A stretch of DNA of 33,664 nt from an uncultured Cytophagaceae bacterium (GCA_903907915.1 CAIVPV010000260.1:1-33664), one strand, 5' to 3'; shown: positions 15,192 through 22,857, counted from the stretch's first letter. Notes: generated by a model from the sequence alone, not told the origin. Program-made: numbers and translations.

Positions 15192-16610
15192 ATGAAAGTA
15201 GAACAAATTTACACGGGATGTTTAGCACAAGGTGCTTACTACATCGAGAACAATGGAGAAGCAGCGATCATCGATCCACTTCGCGAGGTTCAACCTTACA
15301 TCGAGAAAGCAGAGCGTAACGGCGCGAAAATTAAGTATGTATTTGAAACACACTTTCATGCTGATTTCGTTTCAGGTCACATCGACTTATCTGCAAAAAC
15401 AGGTGCTCCTATTGTTTACGGACCAAATGCAGCGTGCCAATTTGAGTGTATCACTGCAACGGATGGCCAAGAATTCCCATTAGGTAACGCTACTATCCGT
15501 GTCATTCACACACCGGGTCACACCATGGAATCGACATGTTTTCTTTTAATCGACGAAAATGGCAAGGAAACCAGCTTATTCTCAGGTGACACCTTATTCA
15601 TCGGTGATGTAGGTCGTCCAGATTTGGCACAAAAAGTGAAGGCTGATTTAACCGAAGATATTTTAGCGGGTCTTTTATTCGATTCATTACGTAACAAAAT
15701 CATGCCATTAGCAGATGATATCATCGTATATCCTGCACACGGAGCTGGTTCTGCTTGCGGTAAAAACATGAGCAAAGAGACGACAGATACCTTGGGTAAC
15801 CAAAAGAAAACGAACTATGCTTTGAATCCAGCATTAACAAGAGAAGCATTTAAGAAAGAGGTTTTAACAGGCTTAGTGGCTCCTCCAGCTTATTTTCCTC
15901 TGAATGTTTTGATGAATATCCAAGGATATGATTCAATCGATAAAGTGTTAGAGCGTGGCCAACATGCTTTAAGTCCTGAAGGATTTGAAGCAGCAGCAAA
16001 CGAAACTAGTGCGTTAATCCTAGATACGCGTGATGCACAAACTTTCGCAGCTGGCTTTGTCCCTAACTCAATCAACATCGGTATCGATGGATCTTTTGCT
16101 CCATGGGTTGGCGCCATGATTCCAGACATTAAACAAGAAATCTTGTTAGTAACAGACGAAGGCCGCGAAGAAGAAGTTATCACGCGTTTAGCTCGTGTAG
16201 GTTATGACTTTACCATTGGCTATCTAAAAGGAGGGTATGCATCATGGAAAGCTTCAGGTAAGGAATTTGACCAAATCGAATCAATTGAACCTGCAGAAGC
16301 ATTCAAACGCCACGCAGCTGGGGAAGGTGAAATCATCGACGTGCGCAAAAATTCTGAGTACTTATCTGAGCACGTGGTTGATGTGGAAAATGCTCCTTTG
16401 GATTTCATCAATGACAGCATGTTGAAAATCGACAAAAACAAGACCTACTTCGTACACTGTGCAGGTGGTTACCGTTCGATGATTTTCAACTCGACATTAA
16501 GAGCTCGTGGATACGATAACTTAATTGATATCAATGGTGGTTTCAAAGCGATCAAAGAGTCAGGCAAGTTCCAAGTATCTGATTATGTTTGTCCTTCTAC
16601 CCTTTTGTAA
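15192..16610 (+). CDS. Persulfide dioxygenase (ETHE1-like MBL fold) fused to two rhodanese domains
   Basis: A 472-residue protein. Residues 1 to about 240 form a metallo-beta-lactamase fold of the ETHE1 type: THFHADFVSGH (H54, H56, D58, H63), HTPGH (H110), SGDTLF (D133) and YPAHG (H183), with a single-iron site expected. ETHE1 enzymes oxidise glutathione persulfide or similar persulfides to sulfite. A first rhodanese domain (about 265-355) has VTDEGREEE where the active cysteine loop should be and is probably catalytically dead. The second (about 365-470) has VHCAGGYRS with C423 and should accept sulfane sulfur. Fusion lets the protein pass sulfur to the dioxygenase site. Downstream genes follow within a few bases. 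Confidence 0.92.
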   Translation: MKVEQIYTGCLAQGAYYIENNGEAAIIDPLREVQPYIEKAERNGAKIKYVFETHFHADFVSGHIDLSAKTGAPIVYGPNAACQFECITATDGQEFPLGNATIRVIHTPGHTMESTCFLLIDENGKETSLFSGDTLFIGDVGRPDLAQKVKADLTEDILAGLLFDSLRNKIMPLADDIIVYPAHGAGSACGKNMSKETTDTLGNQKKTNYALNPALTREAFKKEVLTGLVAPPAYFPLNVLMNIQGYDSIDKVLERGQHALSPEGFEAAANETSALILDTRDAQTFAAGFVPNSINIGIDGSFAPWVGAMIPDIKQEILLVTDEGREEEVITRLARVGYDFTIGYLKGGYASWKASGKEFDQIESIEPAEAFKRHAAGEGEIIDVRKNSEYLSEHVVDVENAPLDFINDSMLKIDKNKTYFVHCAGGYRSMIFNSTLRARGYDNLIDINGGFKAIKESGKFQVSDYVCPSTLL

Positions 16611-16612
16611 TC

Positions 16613-16885
16613 ATGGAAGAATTATTAGCTAATCCCACGACTACGGTCGTAGATGTAAGAGAAACAGGTGAATTTGCTGGTGGCCACTATGAAGGCGCTA
16701 TCAATATTCCTTTAGGAATTGTTCCATTACGCTTAGATGAATTCAAGGCAATGAATGGACCGATTGTGGTTTACTGCAGAAGTGGTAACCGCTCAGGTAT
16801 GGCTATGTCGTTATTAAAACAAGCAGGTCTCTCTGAAGTTTATAATGGAGGAGGATTACATGATATGTTAATTTACCAAAACTAA
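16613..16885 (+). CDS. Single-domain rhodanese sulfurtransferase
   Basis: A 90-residue cytoplasmic protein, one rhodanese domain: TVVDVRETGEFAGGHYEGAI near the start and the active loop YCRSGNRSG with C55 as the persulfide-carrying cysteine. I chose the ATG at 16613, 2 bp after the preceding stop, over a TTG at 16589 that would overlap the dioxygenase gene and add non-conserved residues. It probably relays sulfane sulfur between SQR products and the dioxygenase, by context. The next gene starts 1 bp after the stop. Confidence 0.9.
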   Translation: MEELLANPTTTVVDVRETGEFAGGHYEGAINIPLGIVPLRLDEFKAMNGPIVVYCRSGNRSGMAMSLLKQAGLSEVYNGGGLHDMLIYQN

Positions 16886-16886
16886 T

Positions 16887-17129
16887 ATGCTAGCTAGCCT
16901 AACACAAAATTGGGGTTTCATGCGCATTATCCGCCTAGTTATAGGTGGATATGCGCTTGTTGAAGCTATTCGTGCATCAGATGTACTTATCGGAATTATG
17001 GGAACTGTCCTTATAGGCATGGCCTTATTCAATCTAGGCTGTGGCGCACAAGGTTGCGGCGTTCCAGCACCACAAAATAAAAACACACAAACAGAAGAAG
17101 TAGAATATGAAGAAATTCATTCAAAGTAG
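16887..17129 (+). CDS. DUF2892 (YgaP-type) membrane protein
   Basis: An 80-residue protein with two hydrophobic segments (IIRLVIGGYALVEAI and VLIGIMGTVLIGMALF) followed by NLGCGAQGCGVPAP and a polar acidic tail. This is the DUF2892/YgaP transmembrane domain, often fused to or encoded with rhodaneses; in E. coli YgaP the rhodanese is cytoplasmic and the helices anchor it. Here the rhodanese is the separate upstream gene, so the two may form the same unit in two chains. The 3' end overlaps the next gene by 23 bp. Confidence 0.85.
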   Translation: MLASLTQNWGFMRIIRLVIGGYALVEAIRASDVLIGIMGTVLIGMALFNLGCGAQGCGVPAPQNKNTQTEEVEYEEIHSK

Positions 17130-17331
17130 ATTCTGGCAAATCCTGGGAGGAATATTCGGCGGTATAGCTGGATATTTCTACTGGAGAGAAATTGGTTGTG
17201 TTACGGGCACTTGTCCCATTACAAGCAAACCGCTAAATAGTATTATTTATTTTGCGGTTTTGGCTTATTTTGTGACGGGAACGATTGAAGGTTTTAGAGC
17301 ACAAAGAATAAAGAAGAGTAAAGAATGGTGA
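17107..17331 (+). CDS. DUF6132-family small membrane protein
   Basis: A 74-residue protein with two membrane segments (ILGGIFGGIAGYFYW and SIIYFAVLAYFVTGTIEGF) separated by GCVTGTCPITSKPLNS, a conserved loop with two cysteines known from DUF6132. These proteins are found in Bacteroidota sulfur and cytochrome loci; their function is unknown. The start overlaps the DUF2892 gene by 23 bp. The last codons and stop (GAA TGG TGA) already belong to the 7-nt repeat array that follows, so the C-terminal EW is repeat derived. Confidence 0.8.
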   Translation: MKKFIQSRFWQILGGIFGGIAGYFYWREIGCVTGTCPITSKPLNSIIYFAVLAYFVTGTIEGFRAQRIKKSKEW

Positions 17332-17450
17332 ATGGTAAATGATGAATGGTGAATTTTCCCTCCGGACTCATTCCCTTCGGACTAATTACCTCCGGACTGA
17401 CTACTGACTACTGATTACTGATTACTGGATACTGATTACTGAACAATTAA
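17329..17450 (+). repeat. Stop-codon-linked heptad repeat element A
   Basis: The space to the next gene is filled by three modules: an array of GAATGGT/AAATGAT heptamers (from about 17325), three CGGACT boxes spaced exactly 15 nt apart within CCTCCGGACT or CCTTCGGACT, and about seven heptamers of the form CTGAYTA/CTGGATA. No ORF, tRNA or palindromic operator is seen in it. The same order of modules recurs at 23860. Confidence 0.75.
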
Positions 17451-17462
17451 ATACCTTTTAAA

Positions 17463-18023
17463 ATGGAAACAATTACCCAACCCTGGCCTTGGTATACGGC
17501 AGGAATTATCATTGGACTTATTGTCCCTGCCCTATTGATTTTAGGGAACAAGCACTTTGGTATATCAGCGAATTTACGCCATGCCTGCGCGGCATGTTTA
17601 CCTAGTAACATCCCCTTTTTTAGTTATGACTGGAAAAAAGAATCTTGGAACTTCTTCTTTGTGGGAGGAATTTTAGTGGGAGGCATCATTTCTACACTCT
17701 ACTTAGGATCTGATGAAGCAGTCATTGTTCACCCGGATTTAGCCAAAGAATTAGCTACCTATGGTATCACCGATTTCTCTGGGATGGTTCCTGCTCAGTT
17801 GTTTTCATTTGAAAGCCTATTTACGGTTCGTGGACTAGTCATGATGATAGGTGGTGGTTTCTTAGTAGGCTTCGGTGCTCGTTATGCAGGCGGATGTACC
17901 TCTGGGCATGCAATCATGGGCCTTTCTGATCTTCAATGGCCATCATTAGTCGCTACTATCTGTTTCATGATAGGTGGTTTCGTCATGGCTAATTTCATTT
18001 TACCCTTCATCTTACACTTATAA
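17463..18023 (+). CDS. YeeE/YedE-type transporter half, N-terminal type
   Basis: A 186-residue protein with about five hydrophobic segments. It has the YeeE signature GARYAGGCTSGHAIMGLSDL, whose cysteine in GGCTSGH corresponds to the substrate-relaying cysteines of the thiosulfate transporter TsuA (YeeE). RHACAACLPSNIPFF near residue 40 is typical of the half-size form often paired with DUF6691 proteins. With the next gene (5-bp gap) it would make one complete pseudo-twofold transporter. The substrate is likely thiosulfate or another sulfane-sulfur compound, by family and context. Confidence 0.87.
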   Translation: METITQPWPWYTAGIIIGLIVPALLILGNKHFGISANLRHACAACLPSNIPFFSYDWKKESWNFFFVGGILVGGIISTLYLGSDEAVIVHPDLAKELATYGITDFSGMVPAQLFSFESLFTVRGLVMMIGGGFLVGFGARYAGGCTSGHAIMGLSDLQWPSLVATICFMIGGFVMANFILPFILHL

Positions 18024-18028
18024 TACCC

Positions 18029-18538
18029 ATGGAAAAGAAGACAACAGAACACGCAAATCCAGTAGATTTTGAAGTACGTTCATTAGACACCATGTGTGTC
18101 AACGAATCTGAATTGGTTCACCCTTGGTGGTATAATTTCAAATATGCGGCCGTAGGCGTGATTTTTGGTATCGTATTTATCAAAGCAGAGATTATATCTT
18201 GGTTTCGTATCCAGGAAATGTTCCGCTTACAAAGCTTTCACATGTATGGTGTAATCGGTACAGCCGTGGTAGTAGGAGCCATCTCCGTATATATAATTAA
18301 AAAATTCAAGGTAAAAAGTATCCACGGAGAGGAAATTACGTTCACAGACAAGAAGGTTAATAAGGGCCAAATCATTGGTGGCTTAATCTTTGGTCTTGGA
18401 TGGGCATTAACCGGCGCCTGCCCAGGCCCTCTTTTTGCTCAGGTGGGTACAGGAGCATTTGTCATATTAGTTGTTGTCCTAAGCGCAACAGCGGGCACTT
18501 GGGTGTATGGCAAGTTTAGAGATCAATTGCCTCACTAA
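18029..18538 (+). CDS. DUF6691 protein, second YeeE/YedE-type transporter half
   Basis: A 169-residue protein with about four membrane segments and a short polar N-terminus. It contains GLGWALTGACPGPLFAQVG, the second-half YeeE motif with a conserved cysteine in TGACPGP. It forms a pair with the preceding gene. Separate genes for the two halves are the usual state in Bacteroidota, while E. coli YeeE has them in one chain. The TAA at 18536-18538 is followed at once by a heptad-like AGAGATA array and a terminator. Confidence 0.87.
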   Translation: MEKKTTEHANPVDFEVRSLDTMCVNESELVHPWWYNFKYAAVGVIFGIVFIKAEIISWFRIQEMFRLQSFHMYGVIGTAVVVGAISVYIIKKFKVKSIHGEEITFTDKKVNKGQIIGGLIFGLGWALTGACPGPLFAQVGTGAFVILVVVLSATAGTWVYGKFRDQLPH

Positions 18539-18596
18539 GAGATAAGAGAGTATAGAGTAGAGAGGGATTTCGGTTTAAGTCGGAATCCCTCTTTTG
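18536..18596 (+). terminator. Terminator of the transporter operon with heptad-like leader
   Basis: AGAGGGATT (18561-18569) pairs with AATCCCTCT (18584-18592) and is followed by TTTTG, a rho-independent terminator. The bases between the stop codon and the stem read AGAGATA-AGAGAGT-ATAGAGT-AGAGAGG, a 7-nt periodic array like those of the other intergenic elements. From 18597 to 18729 nothing further is recognised. Confidence 0.7.
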
Positions 18597-18729
18597 TTTA
18601 TGTGGATTACCAACTAACTGATAGGGTAAAAATGGTTTTATAGGTAGATTACAAGCTCTATTCATCATCACCATTCCTTAAATGCAAAACTACACTCCTA
18701 TAAATTCCTATCCACTATCGTCTTTAAAT

Positions 18730-18744
18730 TACCAATTTTTGGTA
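18730..18744. promoter_or_regulatory. Palindrome upstream of parD, candidate ParD operator
   Basis: TACCAATTTTTGGTA is a perfect 6-bp inverted repeat with a 3-bp spacer. It abuts TACATTTA (18743-18750), a possible -7 element (TAnnTTTG type), 22 bp before the parD start. Ribbon-helix-helix antitoxins normally bind such palindromes to repress their own operon. Confidence 0.5.
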
Positions 18745-18765
18745 CATTTAGAAAAAATTTCGATC

Positions 18766-19014
18766 ATGGGAAAAAACACATCTGTATCATTGGGTAATTA
18801 TTTTGAATCTTTTGTGGAGAATACCATTTCAGAGGGAAGATTTAAAAATACAAGTGAGGTAATTCGTGCAGGACTTAGATTATTGGAAGATGAAGAAAAC
18901 AAAAGAATCGCATTAAAAAATGCAATCCAAGTTGGAATAGAAAGTGGTATTTCTGAAGCTTTCAACCCGATTGAACACCTCAATTCGCTAAAGGCTCTAA
19001 AAAGAAATGAGTAG
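18766..19014 (+). CDS. parD: ParD-like ribbon-helix-helix antitoxin
   Basis: An 82-residue protein from the ATG at 18766; the frame is open 28 codons further upstream, but that part contains the promoter region and is not conserved. Residues 1-45 (MGKNTSVSLGNYFESFVENT and SEGRFKNTSEVIRAGLRLLE) are the RHH_1 DNA-binding fold typical of ParD. The C-terminal part should wrap the toxin. It overlaps parE by 8 bp, the usual coupling of such pairs. The pair interrupts the sulfur island and has no link to it apart from position. Confidence 0.88.
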   Translation: MGKNTSVSLGNYFESFVENTISEGRFKNTSEVIRAGLRLLEDEENKRIALKNAIQVGIESGISEAFNPIEHLNSLKALKRNE

Positions 19015-19306
19015 ATATGTATTGACTCAAAAAGCAGTACATGACATAGCTGAAATCTGGAATTTTACACGAATTAATTGGGGAGAGAAACAAGCGGATG
19101 AATATTATCAAGAATTGATAGATACCTTTCAATTGCTCTCTAGCACTCCTGCAATTGGCAGAAAATATGATCATGTTTATGACAAATTGAGAGGATTCCT
19201 AGTACTTAAACATGTAATTTTCTATTCAATTACCTCTGTTGAAATAATCACAATTGTAAGAATACTTCACTCGAGAATGGATTTGAAGAGTAATATTGAC
19301 TCTTAG
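19007..19306 (+). CDS. parE: ParE/RelE-superfamily toxin
   Basis: A 99-residue protein with the ParE layout: helical hairpin (RYVLTQKAVHDIAEIWNFTR and GEKQADEYYQELIDTFQLLS), the conserved TPAIGRKYDHVYDKLRGF and the terminal strands VIFYSITSVEIITIVRILHS followed by MD. ParE toxins inhibit DNA gyrase, while RelE relatives cut mRNA; the INWGEKQADEYY start favours the ParE branch. The 8-bp overlap with the antitoxin gene suggests coupling. It appears intact. It ends 3 bp before the stop of the convergent cytochrome gene. Confidence 0.88.
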   Translation: MSRYVLTQKAVHDIAEIWNFTRINWGEKQADEYYQELIDTFQLLSSTPAIGRKYDHVYDKLRGFLVLKHVIFYSITSVEIITIVRILHSRMDLKSNIDS

Positions 19307-19309
19307 TTT

Positions 19310-20341
19310 CTACTTATGTTTTTCCGCCCAAGCCTTGATCGGCTTGTAAGGTCCGTATTTATGTTGTTCTTCCGTAAATGGATCAGCATAAGGACCAAAA
19401 GGATGGTCAAAAGGCTTCTTTGCGATATTAGGCCAATCCTTGGATAAATCTTTACCAGGACGCGGCATGGAGTTCACATAAGCAGCTAAATCCCAAGCTT
19501 CCTCATCTGATAATTGAGGTTTCTCGTAATTCGCTCCTAAAGGCATGTTGTATTTTACATATCCTGCGAAATTTGACATACGGTAAAGCCCAGCGCCATG
19601 ATTGTAACTATGGGGTCCCCAAAGCGGAGGATAAGTATACGATTCCCCATTTTCAGCCAGTACGCCACTGCCATCTGCTTGATGACAAGACTGGCATTTG
19701 GATGCGTACACTTCAGCACCCTTGGTGGGATCAATCGCACGCTTTAAACCTTTTAATTTAAAAATCCCTGATCCTTTAGGTGACTTGCCTTTCTTAACAT
19801 CAGTGCCTAGCCATTTGATATAGGCCAAAATCGCCCGCATCTCCTTGCTTTCAGCTGCCAATGCTTGCCCATTCAAACTACGTTCAAAACAATCATTTAC
19901 GCGCTTAACTTGATCCTCTATAGCGCCTGAGCGAGCCCTAAATTTCGGATAGGTAGACTGAACGGCGAAATAGTTATTTCCCCAAGGCTGGGTGCCCGCA
20001 TTTAAGTGACAGTTTTGGCAATTCATCCCATTGGAAATGGCCTTGACGGAACCTTTTGGCCCTAAATATTCAGACGTGTGGGCAATTAATTCCCGACCAT
20101 ACACCACTAATTCTTTCTCCTCCGACTTCAAATACATCATCCGCCAGTCAGATGGCGCCGTCCATACATGAGTGAAATTGGAATCAGGAGCGGCATAAAC
20201 AGCGGTGGAATCAGCCTCTGAACTTTGGGAATAATCAAATTGATTGAATACTAGAAAAGTAAATAAACTTACCAATACCAATAAAAGGAGATACAAAAAA
20301 GAAGGAAATAATGATTTGCCCGAAGAAGTAGATAAAGCCAT
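19310..20341 (-). CDS. tsdA: TsdA-like dihaem cytochrome c, thiosulfate dehydrogenase
   Basis: A 343-residue protein with an uncleaved or signal-type N-terminal helix (residues 12-33), so it faces the periplasm. There are two haem c motifs, CQNCH (108-112) and CQSCH (216-220). NDCFERSLNG carries C151, matching the cysteine that is the unusual axial ligand of the first haem in TsdA, and YTYPPLWGPHSYNHGAGLYR is also characteristic of the family. TsdA couples two thiosulfates to tetrathionate or runs the reverse reaction. The methionine in YNMPLGANYEKP could ligate the second haem. A SoxX/SoxA-related role is a less likely alternative. A Crp-type operator lies upstream. Confidence 0.85.
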   Translation of the reverse strand: MALSTSSGKSLFPSFLYLLLLVLVSLFTFLVFNQFDYSQSSEADSTAVYAAPDSNFTHVWTAPSDWRMMYLKSEEKELVVYGRELIAHTSEYLGPKGSVKAISNGMNCQNCHLNAGTQPWGNNYFAVQSTYPKFRARSGAIEDQVKRVNDCFERSLNGQALAAESKEMRAILAYIKWLGTDVKKGKSPKGSGIFKLKGLKRAIDPTKGAEVYASKCQSCHQADGSGVLAENGESYTYPPLWGPHSYNHGAGLYRMSNFAGYVKYNMPLGANYEKPQLSDEEAWDLAAYVNSMPRPGKDLSKDWPNIAKKPFDHPFGPYADPFTEEQHKYGPYKPIKAWAEKHK

Positions 20342-20379
20342 ATGAACGAAATTTAATACGAATTTATCTTTTTATTATT

Positions 20380-20411
20380 AAACCTGCTGTGACTTTCGTC
20401 ACAGCAGGTTT
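20380..20411 (-). promoter_or_regulatory. Crp-type operator 3 within a long hairpin, upstream of tsdA
   Basis: TGTGACGAAAGTCACA (20388-20403, minus strand) is a perfect 6-bp inverted repeat with spacer GAAA, the centre of a larger stem of about 14 bp. The centre lies 36.5 bp upstream of the last base of TAAATTCG (20359-20366, minus strand), a -7 like element. The same hairpin lies 5 bp after the end of the DUF2202 frame and may also stop transcription, although its T tract is poor. Confidence 0.62.
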
Positions 20412-20415
20412 ACAG

Positions 20416-21084
20416 CTAAAATCTCTCCATGGCTGAATTAACAATCGCATCAAATTCCGCTTGTGTAATGTATACAGGGATATACGTACCATTCCAGTTT
20501 TTAATATTATTATAAAAAGAGCGCATATGATTTCTGCTACCCTTGTTTAAAAAATCATAGACTAAGCGAACATCCTGATTATTGGTCACAGCTAACGAAC
20601 TATTCAAATCACTAATATCCAAATCTTCTATAGTTGCTCCCACTTGATAAGCCGCTAATAAACTTACTCGTCCAGCAGCAACTAATTGTGTGTAAAGAGC
20701 CTGCAATGCAGGGTCTGCATAAACTCCCCGGGCATTCGTTTCGACAGGATCGATTAAATTATATTTCCTGATAATCGAAAGCATCGCTTCCATGTGACTC
20801 ATTTCGCTATTGGGGATATTTTGAAATACATTAACTCCATACTGATCAAACATCGTTTGATATACATCATAAGCTAATTTTTCTTCTTATCGAATAAAGA
20901 GAATACGTGCCTTTTCGGCATCCTCCAAAGGTTCAGTCGGTAAATTAATGACTGTCTGATTAATAGTGGCTAGACTTGTTGTCATATTCACTTGGCCATT
21001 ATCAAATGGATCATTGTTTTTTGAACAACTCGTTAATCCAATCACTAGAACTAGGGCAAATAATTGCGTGGTTAATTTTTTCAT
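20416..21084 (-). pseudogene. DUF2202 lipoprotein interrupted by an in-frame TAA
   Basis: Two pieces lie in one frame. The first (21084 to 20887, 65 residues) has a lipoprotein signal with lipobox LTSC and ends KARILFIR. Then comes a TAA at 20887-20889, and the frame continues EEKLAYDVYQTMFDQYGVNV, FQNIPNSEMSHMEAML and so on to 20416. Intact DUF2202 proteins, which have a ferritin-like four-helix fold, read LLFMREEEKLARDVY across this joint, so the TAA stands where a GAA glutamate codon is expected (one G to T change). The rest of the domain is well preserved. It may be a recent pseudogene, a sequencing error or, least likely, a recoded stop. Function of the family is unknown; it lies between tsdA and sqr. 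Confidence 0.8.
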
Positions 21085-21160
21085 GTTATTATTTTTTGTT
21101 TTGCCAAAGGTGATTCTATTTGACAGGGCAAAACGTGATAAATCGCACGAAAACCCAAAA

Positions 21161-21174
21161 GTGACAATAATCAC
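21161..21174. promoter_or_regulatory. Crp-type operator 4, upstream of sqr
   Basis: GTGACAATAATCAC has inverted half-sites GTGAC and ATCAC with one mismatch and a 4-bp spacer. The centre is 36.5 bp upstream of the last base of TAATATTA (21197-21204), a weak -7 element. A poorer copy, GTGATAAATCGCAC, lies 26 bp further upstream at 21135. The region also carries the start signals of the divergent DUF2202 gene. Confidence 0.6.
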
Positions 21175-21229
21175 GTTTTACATTTTTGGTTTTGGCTAAT
21201 ATTACAGATCATACAATAAATCGTTAACC

Positions 21230-22420
21230 ATGAAAACTCATCACAGCATTTTAATCGTAGGCGGAGGGAATGCCGGCATATCAATCGCAGCACAACTATT
21301 AAGAAAAGATTCCACCTTAGATATAGCCATCATAGATGGAGCAAAGAAGCATTATTACCAACCAGCCTGGACCTTAGTAGGCGGTGGAGAATTTAACATA
21401 AAAGATACCGAGAGAGAGGAATCCTCTGTAATTCCTGACGGCGCCACCTGGATTCAACAAATGGTGTTAGGGTTCAAACCAGAAGAAAATAAAATCACCT
21501 TAGCAGACGGCACAGACCTAAGTTACGAATACCTTGTTGCTGCCCCTGGCATTCAATTGAACTGGGGAGAGATAAAAGGATTAAAAGAAAACTTAGGAAA
21601 AAATGGGGTGTGTTCTAACTATAGCTTTGAAACGGCACCTTATACTTGGGAATGCATTCAAAATTGCAAAGGTGGAAAAGCCATCTTCACGAATCCGAAT
21701 ACGCCTATTAAGTGTGGTGGAGCTCCGCAAAAGATTATGTATTTAGCAGCAGATTATTTTAAAAAGAATGACATTGACTCGAAGGTCGAGTTTTGGAGCG
21801 GAGGAACACGAGTTTTTGGCGTAGAGAAATACGAGAATACATTAAAAGAGGTCATCGATCGTTATGGCATTTATACGCAATTCTTTGTCAAATTAACCGA
21901 AATTGACGGCCCTGCTAAAAAAGCAAAATTCGTGGGAATAGGAGAGGCAAATAAAGACCAGGAATACTGGGTTGAATACGATATGATTCACGTAACCCCT
22001 CCTCAATCCGCCCCCGATTTTATCAAATTAAGTCCTCTCGCAAATCCTAATGGATGGATAGATGTGGAAAAGCACACGCTGCAGCATACGAAATACAAGA
22101 ATATATTTGCCTGCGGAGATGCCGCAAATTTACCTGTTTCTAGAACTGGGGCAGCGATTCGCAAGCAAGCACCCGTAGTGGTAAGTAACTTATTAGCCGT
22201 AATGAAAGGAAAATCGATGACTGCCTCCTACAGTGGTTATTCATCCTGCCCCATCATTACAGGGTATGATAAACTCGTCTTAGCTGAGTTTGATTACAAC
22301 AATAATCCAATGGAAACTTTCCCCTTTGATCAGTCAAAGGAACGCTGGTCGATGTACCAAATGAAGAAATACCTACTTCCCTATTTGTATTGGAATCAAA
22401 TTCTTCCGGGAAAAATGTAA
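21230..22420 (+). CDS. sqr: Sulfide:quinone oxidoreductase, SQOR-like (type II)
   Basis: A 396-residue FAD enzyme. The N-terminal dinucleotide fold is SILIVGGGNAGISIAAQLL, and FAD contacts recur in FACGDAANLPVSRTGAA. The redox-active cysteine pair aligns with human SQOR: C162 in IKCGGAPQKIMY (human C201) and C340 in YSSCPIITGYDKLVLAEFDY (human C379). C128, C142 and C146 are extra. The C-terminal YLLPYLYWNQILPG should form the membrane-associated quinone end. It oxidises sulfide, passing electrons to menaquinone and sulfane sulfur to an acceptor, the first step of the island's pathway. Operator 4 lies upstream and a strong terminator downstream. Confidence 0.93.
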   Translation: MKTHHSILIVGGGNAGISIAAQLLRKDSTLDIAIIDGAKKHYYQPAWTLVGGGEFNIKDTEREESSVIPDGATWIQQMVLGFKPEENKITLADGTDLSYEYLVAAPGIQLNWGEIKGLKENLGKNGVCSNYSFETAPYTWECIQNCKGGKAIFTNPNTPIKCGGAPQKIMYLAADYFKKNDIDSKVEFWSGGTRVFGVEKYENTLKEVIDRYGIYTQFFVKLTEIDGPAKKAKFVGIGEANKDQEYWVEYDMIHVTPPQSAPDFIKLSPLANPNGWIDVEKHTLQHTKYKNIFACGDAANLPVSRTGAAIRKQAPVVVSNLLAVMKGKSMTASYSGYSSCPIITGYDKLVLAEFDYNNNPMETFPFDQSKERWSMYQMKKYLLPYLYWNQILPGKM

Positions 22421-22424
22421 AAAA

Positions 22425-22450
22425 AAAGGCCGCTAAACGTAGCGGCCTTT
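22425..22450. terminator. Bidirectional terminator between sqr and the DsrE gene
   Basis: AAAGGCCGCTA (22425-22435) and TAGCGGCCTTT (22440-22450) form a perfect 11-bp stem with loop AACG, flanked by A-rich and T-rich sequence, between two convergent genes. It serves sqr on the plus strand and the DsrE gene on the minus strand. Confidence 0.88.
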
Positions 22451-22452
22451 CA

Positions 22453-22857
22453 TTAATATTTTAAGTATGCCCAGCCGGCCTCTTGCTTGAGAACGACTTC
22501 AGCGACACCTGAGGGAACAGTACCCGCTTGTGTTAAAATAGTCGCACGATCAATTTTACGTTCGCGAATAGTATTTTCGCAAGCCTTGAATAAAACGCCT
22601 TGGGCAGCTAGTTCAGCAATTTTAGCTTTCTGAGTGGTTTTACCATCAACTAAAATACTGATTCCAGCACCATGAGCAACTAGCTCGATTTGAGTGGATG
22701 AACCTAAAGCCGTTTGGAGGTTGGAAATGTTTTTTAGCGCACCATGCCAAACCAAGGTATCTGATGTATTCAGCTGGATAACTACTTTATGAGATTGAGC
22801 ATTTGCTGCTAAGGAAAGAAAAGCAACAAAGAGAGTTAACAGAATTGATTTTTTCAT
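22453..22857 (-). CDS. Exported DsrE-family protein
   Basis: A 134-residue protein with signal peptide MKKSILLTLFVAFLSLAANA, so periplasmic. The mature part has the DsrE/F fold: SHKVVIQLNTSDTLVWHGAL, KNISNLQTALGSSTQIELVA and GAGISILV, with a cysteine in FKACENTIRE at the position used to carry persulfide in DsrE-like sulfur carriers. The ending GVAEVVLKQEAGWAYLKY is typical of secreted DsrE-like proteins in Bacteroidota. A role as periplasmic sulfane-sulfur carrier fits the island but is inferred. It is convergent with sqr and divergent from the methyltransferase gene. Confidence 0.82.
   Translation of the reverse strand: MKKSILLTLFVAFLSLAANAQSHKVVIQLNTSDTLVWHGALKNISNLQTALGSSTQIELVAHGAGISILVDGKTTQKAKIAELAAQGVLFKACENTIRERKIDRATILTQAGTVPSGVAEVVLKQEAGWAYLKY

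Noticed and set aside
16589-16612. TTG start extending the rhodanese into the dioxygenase gene
   Set aside because: It would overlap the upstream gene by 22 bp and add residues not seen in rhodaneses; the ATG at 16613 is well placed.
17331-17462. CRISPR-like array in the heptad repeats
   Set aside because: The units are 7 or 15 nt, contiguous and degenerate, with no 23-37-nt repeats, no unique spacers and no cas genes.
18682-18765. Upstream extension of parD by 28 codons
   Set aside because: The segment contains the palindrome and -7 like element, and ParD proteins start close to the ribbon strand.
21135-21148. GTGATAAATCGCAC as a further Crp-type operator
   Set aside because: Only one half-site is good and its spacing to the -7 element does not match the other sites; kept only as a possible auxiliary site.
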